The notes: generated from the sequence alone by a model not told the origin. A stretch of 64,000 nucleotides of DNA from Meghimatium bilineatum (GCA_034231615.1 CM067312.1:6373747-6437746), one strand, 5' to 3'; shown: positions 1 to 10,265, counted from the first letter of the stretch. Made by a program: numbers and translations.

Positions 1-1
1 G

Positions 2-329
2 CATGAGATTTCCTGTATCAAAGACATGAGATTTCCTGTATCAAAGACATGAGATTTCCTGTATCAAAGACATGAGATTTCCTGTATCAAAGACATGATA
101 TTTCCTGTATCAAAGACATGAGATTTCCTGTATCAAAGACATGAGATTTCCTGTATCAAAGACATGAGATTTCCTGTATCAAAGACATGATATTTCCTGT
201 ATCAAAGACATGATATTTCCTGTATCAAAGACATGAGATTTCCTGTATGAAAGACATGAGATTTCCTGTATCAAAGACATGATATTTCCTGTCTCAAAGA
301 CATAAGATTTGCTGTCTCAAAGACATGAT
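2..329. repeat. 23-bp minisatellite, about 14 copies
   Basis: Head-to-tail copies of a 23-bp unit built on ATTTCCTGTATCAAAGACAT, with G/T variation in GAGATT versus GATATT. The array is cut by the window start. The last units change to GCTGTCTCAAAGACATGATT and run without a break into the dispersed repeat at 309-455. The unit is therefore probably an amplified piece of that repeat. Confidence 0.95.
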
Positions 330-455
330 TGTGTCGGGAGGGGGGGGGGGTATGAATTCATGTTTAGTTCCCGAAGGAGGATATTCCAGTGCGACAGTAT
401 CCCAGAATCATTACGTCATGTAACTGGTGCAGAATATACGTCTGCAGTGATACCA
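309..455 (+). mobile_element. Dispersed repeat X, copy 1
   Basis: This segment aligns with 2685-2815. Shared blocks in order are TGTCTCAAAGACATG, a G-run of about ten, TTTAGTTCCC, then a CAGTATC-CAG-ATTACGTC stretch. Two diverged copies 2.3 kb apart indicate an interspersed element. No termini or coding capacity were recognised, so its class is unknown. Downstream to 875 I see no gene, only a 22-bp direct duplication (CTTGAGTCACCATCAACGAT) near 822 and 858. Confidence 0.6.
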
Positions 456-875
456 CAACAACCTAGGAGTCTGCCACAAATGGCCTTTCATTTCTACACG
501 TCATTCATGGGAACCATTTAACAGACAAAAGTAAGACATCAAAGCTAGACATGTAGTGACAATGATGTTTCCACAGGGCTGACAGTTGTCAGTCAGCCTC
601 CAACTTCTCTTAGTCGTAGCCTTAGCTTACTACGACATGCCTGTAAGAAGACAGTGGTCCTATTCTTTGTACCCGGAGCCAGAAGCCCATGCCATGGTTG
701 TTATACGGACGTTTCAATATATGTACAAGGCCCCACTCAGCGAAATGGCAATCGCATGCCAGAGTACCGCTCATAGCACGTAGATTCGAAGTGAAAATCC
801 TCAGAGATCTCCGAAAATGCACTTGAGTCACCATCAACGATCTAACTTGCAACCCTCTTGAGTCACCATCAACGA

Positions 876-955
876 TCTTTCTGTTCTCCGGACTACATCC
901 TGTTAATCTGCAGGAGTTTGAGAACGAACGCAGAAGAAGAAGAAGAAGAAGAAGA
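876..955 (+). mobile_element. SINE-1, 3' end with AAG tail
   Basis: Contains the family's 3' block: CTCCGGACTACATCCTGTTA, then TCTGCAGGAGTTTGAGAACG, then a simple (AAG)n tail at about 931-955. The same block recurs at 10691-10816, 42205-42338, 44505-44786 (reverse) and 52390-52634. This copy lacks the 5' half. Confidence 0.8.
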
Positions 956-1350
956 TTGGTCAATATGATTATACTTTGTGTCGATCGGAAATGGAAATCA
1001 CGGGGAATCAAATGAGTCATTATATAATGATGTTTTCCCCATTTAATCAATATGTCTTATATCGTCGGCGGTCAAAATTCTACCAAAGTCGAGAAGTCAA
1101 CTAGAGAAAACCGTGTCCTGTAAAACTGATCTTAGAATAATCTAGAGAAGGAACAATCTAGATCTCACATCTGTTCCTCGTCTAAAATATAAATAAAAAG
1201 TAACATTCGCGAAACACATGTACGCGCATCTTCTCCCACAATTCTTTCTCTGTGTGTGTCCTTTCTCTTGTTTCCGCTGCCAAGACCCGTCGATGTTGAA
1301 GTTGAAAGTGTGAGCACTCAATCACCGGTGAGGTAGAAAAGTGCGTAATG
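956..1350. other. Non-coding; degenerate MITE-like arms
   Basis: No gene seen. Around 957-1045 the text carries an ATTGGTCAAT...TATACTTTGTGTCGATCGG core. It resembles the hairpin MITEs at 14943-15138 and 17961-18056, but the arms are too decayed to delimit. The rest (1046-1350) shows no recognisable structure. Confidence 0.4.
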
Positions 1351-1585
1351 TAAGCTTCTGCTTAGTTCATCTCTTGTCTTACGCACCTGTTATACTAAAG
1401 ATGTTCATTGTAGGATTCTGTGAGTTCATTTCTTGTTGTGGACACCTGTTATTCTAAGGATGTTTATTGTTGGTGTCTAGGTTTCTACGAATTCATTTCT
1501 TGTTATTGACACCTGTAATACTTAAGATGTTTATTGTAGGTTTATACGAGTTAATATTTTATTGACACCTGTTACATAAAAAGTG
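1351..1585. repeat. Degenerate tandem repeat, about 68-bp period
   Basis: Three to four diverged units, each with a TTCATTTCTTGTT block, then GACACCTGTTA, then TAAGATGTTTATTGTAGG. The copies differ by substitutions and small indels, so this looks like an old array no longer homogenised. Confidence 0.6.
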
Positions 1586-1756
1586 TCTATATGGTGTCTA
1601 TAAAGTCGCTGTGCACTGACGTCACACAGATATTCACTAAATCTTCACAAATCATATAGCGTAGCGTCATCACCAGTGTTAATAAGTGCATATAGACTTG
1701 TTAGACACCAAGTATATACAAGATTCCACAGTTTTGCATATGTACGTGCATTTTGC

Positions 1757-2150
1757 GTCATTCAGCGAGTTGATTCGATCATTTATCGAGTTTTTATTCG
1801 GTCTTTCAGCGAGTTGATTCGATCATTCAGCGAGTTGATTCGATCATTCATCGAGTTTTTATTAGGTCATTCAGCGAGTTGATTCGATCATTCATCGAGT
1901 TTTTATTCGGTCTTTTAGCGAGTTGATTCGATCATTCATCGAGTTTTTATTAGGTCATTCAGCGAGTTGATTCGATCATTCATCGAGTTTTTATTCGGTC
2001 TTTCAGCGAGTTGATTCGATCATTCAGCGAGTTGATTCGATCATTCATCGAGTTTTTATTCGGTCTTTTAGCGAGTTGATTCGATCATTCATCGAGTTTT
2101 TATTCGGTCTTTCAGCGAGTTGATTCGATCATTCAGCGAGTTGATTTGAT
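1757..2150. repeat. Alternating 21/23-bp minisatellite
   Basis: Two related modules alternate: TCAGCGAGTTGATTCGATCA (21-bp type) and TCATCGAGTTTTTATTCGG (23-bp type). They form mainly 44-bp dimers, with some modules doubled. The mixed order shows a simple higher-order structure produced by unequal exchange. Confidence 0.9.
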
Positions 2151-2403
2151 ATTCTGACCAACTGTTGTTAATTAGTACGTAATGTTGTTGTATTCTGTTT
2201 CAAAGATTGTTTAGAATATTTGTCCAATATGTGTTTTGATGTCATATCTTTAAAGTGTAATGACTAATGAGACGTAATGTATTTCTCGCGTGGTAAGCAG
2301 TTTATTTTGAAATTAAGTTTTAAAATACTCGGCGATACCCGGGTGTTGTGAGGTTTTTTTGGTGATGCGTACTTAAAAAAATATTGATAGGATTATACTT
2401 GCT

Positions 2404-2488
2404 AACAAAATATCATTATTAAAAAATATCATTATAACAAAATATCATTATAACAAAATATCATTATAACAAAATATCATTATAAAAA
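2404..2488. repeat. 16-bp AT-rich tandem repeat
   Basis: About five copies of AACAAAATATCATTAT. It sits in an otherwise featureless AT-rich stretch (2151-2684) where I see no gene. Confidence 0.9.
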
Positions 2489-2684
2489 ATCTACTTATCA
2501 GTTCAACATTTTTTCTAGTAATCAAAAAGGGCTCAAAATTCGTGAGGATTGGTTTATTTGTGCTCGTGTTACCGCATATGTACTCCGTCCATCTTTACAA
2601 AATTGCGCGCCTTTTTCTGAGAGAATGCTCACATTACCTAACTCCTCGCAGTTGTAGAATAGAGGTGACACCCGGACTCATATG

Positions 2685-2815
2685 GTTTGTTGTCTCAAAG
2701 GCATGGTTGTATTATTGATTGGGGAGGGGGTGGGTTATAGACGCATATTTAGTTCCCTAATGGAAGTATTTCAGTGCCGCAGTATCACAGGATTACTACG
2801 TCCTGGCAGCTGCCT
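2685..2815 (+). mobile_element. Dispersed repeat X, copy 2
   Basis: Aligned to 309-455 (same block order: TGTCTCAAAGGCATG, G-run, TTTAGTTCCC, CAGTATCACAGGATTACTAC). Here the TGTCTCAAAG block is present once, whereas beside copy 1 it is expanded into a 23-bp array. Confidence 0.6.
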
Positions 2816-3160
2816 AGTACACACTTCTGGACCAAACTCTCATCTTTCTTCTGTTAGATTTGTAGGCACATGTAACATTCCCCCACACCCTATTAGCCGG
2901 CCACTAAAAAGGCAAATGTTTAAGGTCCGATGATCTGCATATTTTTGTCATCCATGTGGATTGTTTGGTAGAAGACAAATGTGATAAAATGTCCAAAACA
3001 TATTAATCGCCTCTTACGATATGCATTGCAGGTCAATGTGTTGATACCCGTTGCTTCCTTTTCAGGCTATGGAAACACTGGAGAACATAACTTGTAAACT
3101 TTGCTAAATTGCTTCTAATGATATGTAAACAGGTCACAGTAATACTAATCCGTGATTCTC

Positions 3161-3441
3161 TGAACCCATTCCTCCAGTCTCTGATATGGGAAACCGAATG
3201 TATATCTGAACCCATTCCTCCAGTCTCTGATATGGGAAACCCAATGTATATCTGAACCCATTCCTCCAGTCTCTGATATGGGAAACCCAATGTATATCTG
3301 AACCCATTCCTCCAGTCTCTGATATGGGAAACCCAATGTATATCTGAACCCATTCCTCCAGTCTCTGATATGGGAAACCCAATGTATATCTGAACTCATT
3401 CCTTCAGTCTCTGATATGGGAAACCCAATGTATATCTGAAC
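3161..3441. repeat. 46-bp minisatellite, about 6 copies
   Basis: Unit starts TGAACCCATTCCTCCAGTCT and continues CTGATATGGGAAACCCAATG then TATATC. Copies are nearly identical, with changes only in the outer units (CCGAATG, AACTCATTCCTT). Open frames on the minus strand here are products of the repetition. Confidence 0.95.
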
Positions 3442-3446
3442 GTATA

Positions 3447-3560
3447 TTTTTTTTTTTGGGGGGGGGGTGTCGGCGGCACATTCGGGGGGGGGGGGGTGTC
3501 AGGTGTCGGCGGTACATTTGGGGGGGGGGGGTGTAGGGTGTCGGCGGCACATTTTTGGGA
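3447..3560 (+). repeat. G-run cluster, about 40-bp period
   Basis: Three units of TGTCGGCGGCACATT followed by runs of roughly 10-13 G, preceded by a T-run. On the plus strand there are at least three long G tracts within 110 bp, so quadruplex formation is plausible. No coding function is supported. Confidence 0.75.
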
Positions 3561-3689
3561 TCCACTGGTTTACGAAGATCTTCATGCTCAATATATTTTT
3601 TAACTTTTAATTCCCTCAAAAATTAAATTCAAAAAGATAAACTAAAACACTGAAATGTTGTGGACTAACCTAGTCCTACTAGTCCATGA

Positions 3690-3830
3690 CAGCACGCTAC
3701 TGATCCAGTGGAATTCCTCTATAGCATATCCTGTTATAACACATTTTCTTTTATAACAACACTTTTCAAAATCCCAAAGTATAGTTATTCTTTATTGTGT
3801 ATACTGTATATACAAAAAGCTATACTGTAT
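3690..3830 (+). mobile_element. Dispersed repeat Y, copy 1
   Basis: Shares ATAACAACACTTTTCAAAAT and a TTATTCTTTATT block with 24640-24770, and its second half with 53580-53625. It begins with a TATAGCATATCCTGTTATAA-type stretch also seen at 24670. Class unknown. Confidence 0.5.
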
Positions 3831-3843
3831 GTATATATATATA

Positions 3844-3877
<34 letters not shown>
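3831..3877. repeat. TA/TG microsatellite
   Basis: (TA)n followed by about 15 TG dinucleotides, directly after dispersed repeat Y. Dispersed copy 2 (24640-24770) is also followed by a CA dinucleotide run, so the microsatellite may be part of the element's 3' end. Confidence 0.9.
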
Positions 3878-3878
<1 letters not shown>

Positions 3879-4459
3879 AAATGTTTCCCTTATTCTTCTG
3901 TAAAAGCCTTGTATAAATTGTATACGTTGCTTCTTTCATACTTGAATTATCCGAATTCTTATCACTGTCCAACTGACAACGGTTACACTGGCATGCTAAA
4001 TATAGCGGGTTTTTGACGTGGCCATTCCACGTCTCACGTACATTGTTTTCATTGTGCATCCACGCGCTCACCAACAAAAGTTCAGAGTTGATAAATGTGC
4101 ACATTTACTTCCAATAGAAACACGTTTGTTGTAATGTTTATTTCTGTAGTTGATGCAGTTTTGGACGCATTCGGAACTGGGGTATTAATTATAAGCTCAC
4201 GATTGTACGCTGTTTGCCACTCGTGATACATATGCCAGGCTGTGATGTTTTGCTTCCGAGTTCAGATTTGTGTTTATTATGACATTATGTTTGTTAGAGA
4301 AGTATTGTTTCAAGTCGTAGATACATTTGGTAGCATATCCTATTCATGTCCAAGTTATCAACACATATTTTACTCTACTGATTTTATAGGATATATATAT
4401 ATATATATACACGTTCAGTGGGTTTTCATTTTTTTTAAATGTCAGTATGTACGCTCATG

Positions 4460-4548
4460 TGCATATCGTGACGTTTGAACCAGATACCTTGTCCGTCAAA
4501 AACGCGCGCTTTACCTCTTCACCACAGAGGACAAGTCCTTGATTGATG
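4460..4548 (-). mobile_element. tRNA-derived SINE-like fragment
   Basis: On the minus strand a TGGTGAAGAGGTAAAGCGCG block (A-box-like) is followed about 30 bp later by GGTATCTGGTTCAAACG (B-box-like). Spacing and order suit a tRNA-type pol III promoter. No intact tRNA cloverleaf is apparent, so a SINE or tRNA-like relic is more likely than a gene. Confidence 0.4.
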
Positions 4549-4621
4549 TTTGATTTAAAGTGGCTGTAGAAGCAATGACAGGGCATTCCTTGACTTCGAA
4601 TGATACTAAATTGTGATATAG

Positions 4622-4724
4622 AACTGAACTTGCTGCTTCAGGGCAGCATTAACGACAGCGCTCTAGAAGTAACTGAACTAGCTGCTTCAGGGCAGCATTA
4701 ACGACAGTGCTCTAGAAGCAACTG
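4622..4724. repeat. 52-bp direct duplication
   Basis: Two tandem copies of a unit containing GCTGCTTCAGGGCAGCATTA and ACGACAG-GCTCTAGAAG, differing at a few positions. From 4725 to 5345 I see no gene: only homopolymer-rich DNA (T- and G-runs near 4798-4825, G-run near 5231) and a 76-codon frame of no recognisable similarity. Confidence 0.8.
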
Positions 4725-5345
4725 CTGCAGAGGAAGGAGTCTTAACAAGAAAGTAAATCAGGCACTTTGTTAAGTATTTTATTTTCCCGAAAAACCTTTT
4801 TTTTTGGTGGGGTGGGGGGGGGGGTGGTCTCTCATTTATGGAAAAAGAAGAGAACAAGAAAACCTTTTTTTTTTCCTTATTTACGGAAAGAGAAAACAAG
4901 CAAAAAATTTCGAACGACATTGCGTATAAAAAGATAAAATTCTTAAAGGGTATAAAGTAAAACAATAAAAAATTCTGGACATATTAAAAGGCATATATTT
5001 TACCTTGTTGAAGACCTTATTTTGGGGTGGTGTTCAAGAGGTGGGCAGAGGTACAAGTGGGAGGGAAATATGACATGAACAAGATAGTTTGTCAGAGTAC
5101 ACCACCAAGGAAAGAGAAGAGACACGGTATTGGAGTTCCATCGCAATCAATATTTGATGCGGAGACGACACTTGATGATGGCACTGAGTATGATGATATT
5201 TCTAACAGTAGTTGTAAAAGGAAACATGTTGAGGGGGGGGGGGCGTATGTTTTGTAGTTAGAAGTATTTTCCTTGGTGAAGAGGGAGGAAGATTGAGCCT
5301 CAAATTCCCCATACCTCCGGTCTAAATCAGCTAGCAAGCTATTGT

Positions 5346-5524
5346 GGAAAACCACGCTTAATGTTTCTCTGTTCCGTGTATCTGATATTCTGAAAACCAC
5401 GCTTAGTATTTCTCTGTTCCGTGTATCTGATATTCTGAAAACCACGCTTAGTATTTCTCTGTTCCGTGTATCTGATATTCTGAAAACCACGCTTAATGTT
5501 TCTCTGTTCCGTGTATCTGATATT
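5346..5524. repeat. 45-bp minisatellite, 4 copies
   Basis: Unit GAAAACCACGCTTAGTATTT, CTCTGTTCCGTGTATCTGAT, ATTCT. Because 45 is a multiple of three the array is open in several frames on both strands. I do not treat those frames as genes. Confidence 0.95.
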
Positions 5525-6367
5525 GTTTCAAATTCCTCCTACCATCCCTCCCACTTCAACAGTTCATTTCTTGATCCCTCTAAAACGCATTCCACAACTT
5601 CATCTGCAAACAGACTCACAGAATCGTATACTCCCAAACGGGAGCATTCCGAATCATGTTCTGGGCGTGCTATTGTTTACATAAACTGGGAATCTGAACA
5701 TAATATTTGAAATATTCTACTAAAAAACTACAACCTGGCAATGATAATGCCTCTTGTCTCACACATAGTGTCGGATTTTTCAAGGTTTGTCATTTACTTT
5801 TGTATTCTGTTTTATAAAACTTTGTTTTGTCTGACATTAATATTTATAACTTTGGAAATTGTGATTTAGGCTTGTTTTATGTGTGTGCTTCATCGGATGG
5901 TTTATGTACTTATTCACGACTGAGCCTTTTTTTTTTTTAAACTACGACTTTATATTTTTATACTTTAAAAAGCAGATTGTTTGTCATTATGACAGTTTGA
6001 GAAAAAAGTATCGCCTATTGAATGGCACAACGGTTTCAATTGGTTAATGAATTCACTGCATCTAGTTTATTTGAAGTATATTGTTATATTTGTTGTGATT
6101 TTATTGATGTGTGTGCACTTTATTGTTCGATTCACTCGTGAGTTTTGGAAGATAGAAGAAAAAATCGCATCCTTCGTTTGCGTTTTCTGTGCGTGGTATC
6201 ATTTGAAATATTTTGTCATTATTTGTTTATCTCTCTGTGACATGGTGAGGCAAGCAGAGAAAAGAAGTTCGTATTCGCAAGCAAACGAAGCGCTACGAAA
6301 AATGAAGAATATACTTTGTATTATGTCCCAGTCTTCAGAGGTGGGGGAGATCTGCATCACCCAAAGA
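5525..6367. other. No recognisable feature
   Basis: AT-rich, with T-runs. A 129-codon frame at 6047-6436 has no family signature and runs into a SINE, so it is left uncalled. Confidence 0.5.
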
Positions 6368-6498
6368 CAGATGTGTCGGGTCATTGGCGAATCAACGCAT
6401 TTTCATTCTCTGGTCTACATCTTGCTTGAAATCTAGTAGCACCATTGTGTTGCTACAAGAGAGATCTAGTGGGAGTTTGAGAATGAATGCTGAAGAAG
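6368..6498 (+). mobile_element. SINE-2 copy
   Basis: Blocks in order: ATGTGTCGGGTCATTGGCGA, CATTCTCTGGTCTACATC, AATCTAGTAGCACCATTGTG, GAGATCTAGTGGGAGTTTGA, GAATGAATGCTGAAGAAG. It shares its 3' end with SINE-1 but has a different middle. Other copies are at 7118-7845 (expanded), 26495-26655, 39662-39799 and 58124-58290. Confidence 0.7.
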
Positions 6499-6717
6499 TT
6501 CTGCATACATACCCCATCCGAGTAGAAGGCTACGGCACTTGATGATATGGGGCAAATACAAGGTCTCTTGGAGAACACACTTACAGCAGACATGAACGAT
6601 GACAATAGGTTGACAAAATGTTAGAAGTTGAAGATCATGGTGTTGGGACAGAATCAGAGACTATCTTGAAAATACTTGTAAACCGTGTCCCTCGACGTTA
6701 AAGGACTGATTAGAAAC

Positions 6718-6841
6718 CATCCTCCTAAAATGACAAAATTTAACTTTTCGTCATTTTCATTTGCTGTCGACATAAAGTATACGCAAACGGACCAATGTAA
6801 ATCATCGCACAAGTCAACTAAAGCTACTTTTTAGAAGGATG
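6718..6841. mobile_element. MITE-like inverted repeat
   Basis: Left arm CATCCTCCTAAAATGACAAA is mirrored by the reverse complement of the right end (CATCCTTCTAAAAAGTAGC). The interior has the TCATTTGCTGTCGACATAAA / GTATACGC core seen in the MITEs at 14943, 49420 and 50833. It is a diverged member with no open frame. Confidence 0.5.
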
Positions 6842-6844
6842 CGT

Positions 6845-7008
6845 GAGGCCAGCCCTAACAATTGCGGGGTCCAATGCGAAACGGATTGCGCGGGTCCAGT
6901 CTGGGTAGGGAAGAGGATAATAAAATCAATTCTAATATGAATTTATGGGCCTATGAAGTGCGGGGCCCACTGAGGCCGCATAGGTTGCAATGGCCTAAGA
7001 CCGGCCCT
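6845..7008. mobile_element. hAT-type MITE with perfect 8-bp target duplication
   Basis: GGATGCGT occurs immediately outside both ends (6837-6844 and 7009-7016). The termini are imperfect inverted repeats: left GAGGCCAGCCCTAAC, right (reverse complement) AGGGCCGGTCTTAGG. An 8-bp duplication is the hAT signature. The 164-bp interior cannot encode a transposase. It sits directly at the right end of the MITE at 6718-6841, suggesting one element landed beside or in another. Confidence 0.7.
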
Positions 7009-7117
7009 GGATGCGTCCCCATTAGTCGTCCACGTGACAGAAATTGACGAGAAAAAAATTAATTTCATATCCATTCCTGGAACTAATGTGCAGATTTAAC
7101 ACGTTTTGTACACGCCG

Positions 7118-7845
7118 AAGTAGAATGTGTCGGACAATTGGCTAAAATAAAACAGCGACATAACGCATTTCTGTTCTCTGGAATTCATCCTTCTGGAAAT
7201 CTTGTAGGACCATTGTCCTGTCATAAGAAATCTAGTAGGACCATTGTCCTGCCATAAGAAATCTTGTAGGACCATTGTCCTGCCATAAGAGATCTAGTAG
7301 GACCATTGTTCTCTCATAAGAGATCTAGTAGAACTATTGTTCTGTCATAAGTAATCTAGTAGAACTATTGTTCTGTCATAAGAGATCTAGTAGGACCATT
7401 GTTCTGACATAAGAGATCTAGTAGGACCATTGTTCTCTCATAAGAGATCTAGTAGAACCATTGTTCTATCATAATTAATCTAGTAGAACTCTTGTTCTGT
7501 CATAAGAGATCTAGTAGGACCATTGTTCTGTCATAAGTAATCTAGTAGAACTATTGTTCTGTCATAAGAGATCTAGTAGGACCATTGTTCTGACATAAGA
7601 GATCTAGTAGGACCATTGTTCTCTCATAAGAGATCTAGTAGAACCATTGTTCTATCATAATTAATCTAGTAGAACTCTTGTTCTGTCATAAGAGATCTAG
7701 TAGGACCATTGTTCTGTCATAAGTAATCTAGTAGAACTCTTGTTCTGTCATAAGAGATCTAGTAGAACCATTGTTCTGTCATAAGAGATCTAGTAGAACT
7801 ATTGTTCTGTCATAAGAGAGATTTTATGGGAGTTAAGAAAAAACC
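7118..7845 (+). mobile_element. SINE-2 copy expanded by an internal array
   Basis: The left flank (GAATGTGTCGGACAATTGGC, then TTCTGTTCTCTGGAATTC) and the right flank (GAGAGATTTTATGGGAGTTA) match the two halves of the single-copy SINE-2 units at 6368, 26495 and 58124. Between them the central block, present once in those copies, is repeated about 20 times. The element has therefore been stretched from about 130 to over 700 bp. Confidence 0.7.
7199..7820. repeat. 31-bp minisatellite, about 20 copies
   Basis: Unit GATCTAGTAGGACCATTGTT plus CTGTCATAAGA. Variants AGAACTATTG and TAATCTAG recur in a partly regular order, which suggests a multi-unit higher-order repeat of roughly 150-190 bp. The unit is the SINE-2 central block. 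Confidence 0.95.
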
Positions 7846-9520
7846 CGCAAAGCAGCCATTTTCTCAATATACAAGACACCTATGTGAGCGTGCAGTCTGC
7901 AGAAATAACCATTTACTATTCTGTGTATTTATGAGTCCCTTACCCCATGCACATTATGTTGTGTTTGTATGTCATAACTCCCTCACAGCTGTTAGATAAT
8001 GTCAACAAACTGTAATCCGTTCACACATTCAACCGTTTGTTAATGATTTTACGATACTCCAGGCATTGGTTCTGTTCTGTTGGAGCATACTTGTATACGG
8101 GAAATTGTGTACAATTTGTGTGGGTTATGGTATACATTATACGGTTCTCAGAGGCACGATTCTTCAGACTAACGGGAATATAACCAGTCCGTTCTAACGG
8201 CTCCGAATCGCCTGGCAACTCGACTAACGGGTTTTTCCGTACTTGACTAACCGCATCTCCAACAAAAAAAAAGATGCGATTTTGTCAAGATATTTAAAAT
8301 GTGTACTCAAGTCACTGAGAACGGACCAATCGAGACAAGGGCTATTACAACAACAGCGAAAATCTCGTACAAGTATTGAATTGCAATTCTAGTTGCCAGG
8401 CGATTCGGTGCCGTTAGAATGGACTGGTTCAATTCACTCCCAAGAAATTGTAATTGATCCTCTTGCTTCCTACTTGAATTTACTTGTATAAGCAATTATT
8501 TTAAACAAAATTGTACTGTCTATATGTTATTTATGTTTACAAGAACAACTATTGGCCCTTGTAGTACGAATGCGGATGTTATATGTTTGTGTTACTGAGG
8601 ATACTTCAATACATGTGTTTGTGTTTGTGTGCTCGCGTGCGCGTTTACAGCAACCATTCTGCAAAATTCTTTGTGTGTGCGAGTGCGCATCATACGTTCT
8701 ACAAAAGATCATCTTTCAACAAAGAAATAATAATCCAAGTGCAGTGTTTCCAACATTGTCTAATACTAAGATATAAAATTTGTTCCTAACCCTAATTTAG
8801 TCAGTAGAACACGCCATTGTAGTAGAAAAGCAGCTTTTTCCGTTTGCCGTCATTTCTTTATTTAAAAAAAAAATTGTGAACTATCATTTAAATACAAGTT
8901 CTGTGTTCAGCGTCAGCCTAGTACAAATTCTGTAGTATAGTTCATTTTAGTATATTTGTGTGTGGTTGTTGTCATTCCAATTGAATTTTATTCGGACACA
9001 TGCACTGTGGAAAAGTATTTGTATAAATGAACTTCTTAATATAGTTGTGTATTCGGGTATTTGGGTATAAATGACTTGTTCTATGATTTCAGTATTTGGG
9101 AATATTGGTGGTTTTTTTGGGGTAGTTTTTCTGACATTCCGGTAGTTTTTCTGTGTTCCGGCATTCCGTAGTTTTTATTTGTTTACGACCATTCCAGTAA
9201 TGTTTTGTGTTTCTTTTCTATTTTGAAGCATTCGACTAGGTAGGGTTTCTTTTTCGAGCATTCCGCTTGTTTTTTTTCTTTCTGTTTTCGAGTATTCCGC
9301 TATTTGTTTTCTGTTTTCGAGTATTCCGATTAGTTTAGCCCCTTGAGAAATAGTTTTCTTGTGATGTTTAAGCTTTGGAAGTGTTTATTTTATAAGATGA
9401 TAAACACAGCTTCTGTTTATCACCAAAACCTATATACATACTATAAATATTCCATACTACTACGAATAGACATTTCTTACAGCATCTATGTACAGAGCCA
9501 CGAATTTGTTACCATTTTCA
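7846..9520. other. Mostly featureless, AT-rich
   Basis: Apart from the inverted repeat at 8182-8429, I see no gene. Around 9120-9330 there is a loose, degenerate repetition of TTTTCGAGTATTCCG / GGTAGTTTTTCTG-like phrases, T-rich and too diverged to define a unit. Small frames at 8527-8789 overlap on both strands in GT-rich DNA and are not credible. Confidence 0.45.
8182..8429. repeat. Long inverted repeat, 39-bp arms
   Basis: Left arm 8182-8220 (AACCAGTCCGTTCTAACGGC ... GCCTGGCAACT) pairs with right arm 8391-8429. I count 37 of 39 positions complementary, around a 170-bp spacer. This could be a foldback element or MITE with long terminal arms, or a stem-loop-forming transcript. I found no target-site duplication. 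Confidence 0.75.
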
Positions 9521-9760
9521 AAGTTACAGAAAATATGAGCCAACACCGGAGCCATTATTCGCCCTATCAACAAGAGAGCTATCGCAGCCAGCATCAGCCA
9601 AAGCAGTGGTCGACACGATGGACACGCCGAGAGTATAATATGCTCCAAGGTCGACTTGAACCGACATCCTGTAATGCAACGACAGCTTCGTCCATCGTCA
9701 GTCCAATTCTGTAAGCAATCATGTATAGTCTGCATGGTGTTGCTGTAACCCCCTTCCACG
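9521..9760 (-). pseudogene. LINE ORF C-terminal fragment (zinc-knuckle type)
   Basis: Read on the minus strand, a frame at about 9590-9720 contains NWTDDGRSCRC, then FKSTLEHIILSACP. This resembles the C-C-H-C block (C..C...TLEHILS.CP) found near the C terminus of several animal LINE polyproteins. Downstream the reading must change frame (ALADAGC...), so the gene is broken. The upstream side runs straight into the 59-bp array. It could only be part of a retrotransposon; the clade is not determined. Confidence 0.5.
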
Positions 9761-10265
9761 CGTAATATTTGTGTTCACAACCTATACTGAGCATGTGTGT
9801 TGCTGTAACCCCCTTCCACGCGTAATATTTATGTTCACAACCTATACTGAGCATGGTGTTGCTGTAACCCTCTTCCACGTGCAATATTTGTGTTCACAAC
9901 CTATACTGAGCATGGTGTTGCTGTAACCCTCTTCCACGTGCAATATTTGTGTTCACAACCTATACTGAGCATGGTGTTGCTGTAACCCTCTTCCACGTGC
10001 AATATTTGTGTTCACAACCTATACTGAGCATGGTGTTGCTGTAACCCTCTTCCACGTGCAATATTTGTGTTCACAACCTATACTGAGCATGGTGTTGCTG
10101 TAACCCTCTTCCACGTGCAATATTTGTGTTCACAACCTATACTGAGCATGGTGTTGCTGTAACCCTCTTCCACGTGCAATATTTGTGTTCACAACCTATA
10201 CTGAGCATGGTGTTGCTGTAACCCTCTTCCACGTGCAATATTTGTGTTCACAACCTATACTGAGC
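9732..10265. repeat. 59-bp minisatellite, 9 copies, with E-box
   Basis: Unit begins CATGGTGTTGCTGTAACCCT and continues CTTCCACGTGCAATATTTGT. The first two units read CACGCG. All later ones carry the palindrome CACGTG (canonical E-box core). The array ends in a TG-rich stretch to about 10310. Confidence 0.95.

Noticed and set aside
5027..5257. 76-codon plus-strand frame (RKEKRHGIGVPSQSIF)
   Set aside because: No splice signals, no homologous motif, and it runs into a G homopolymer.
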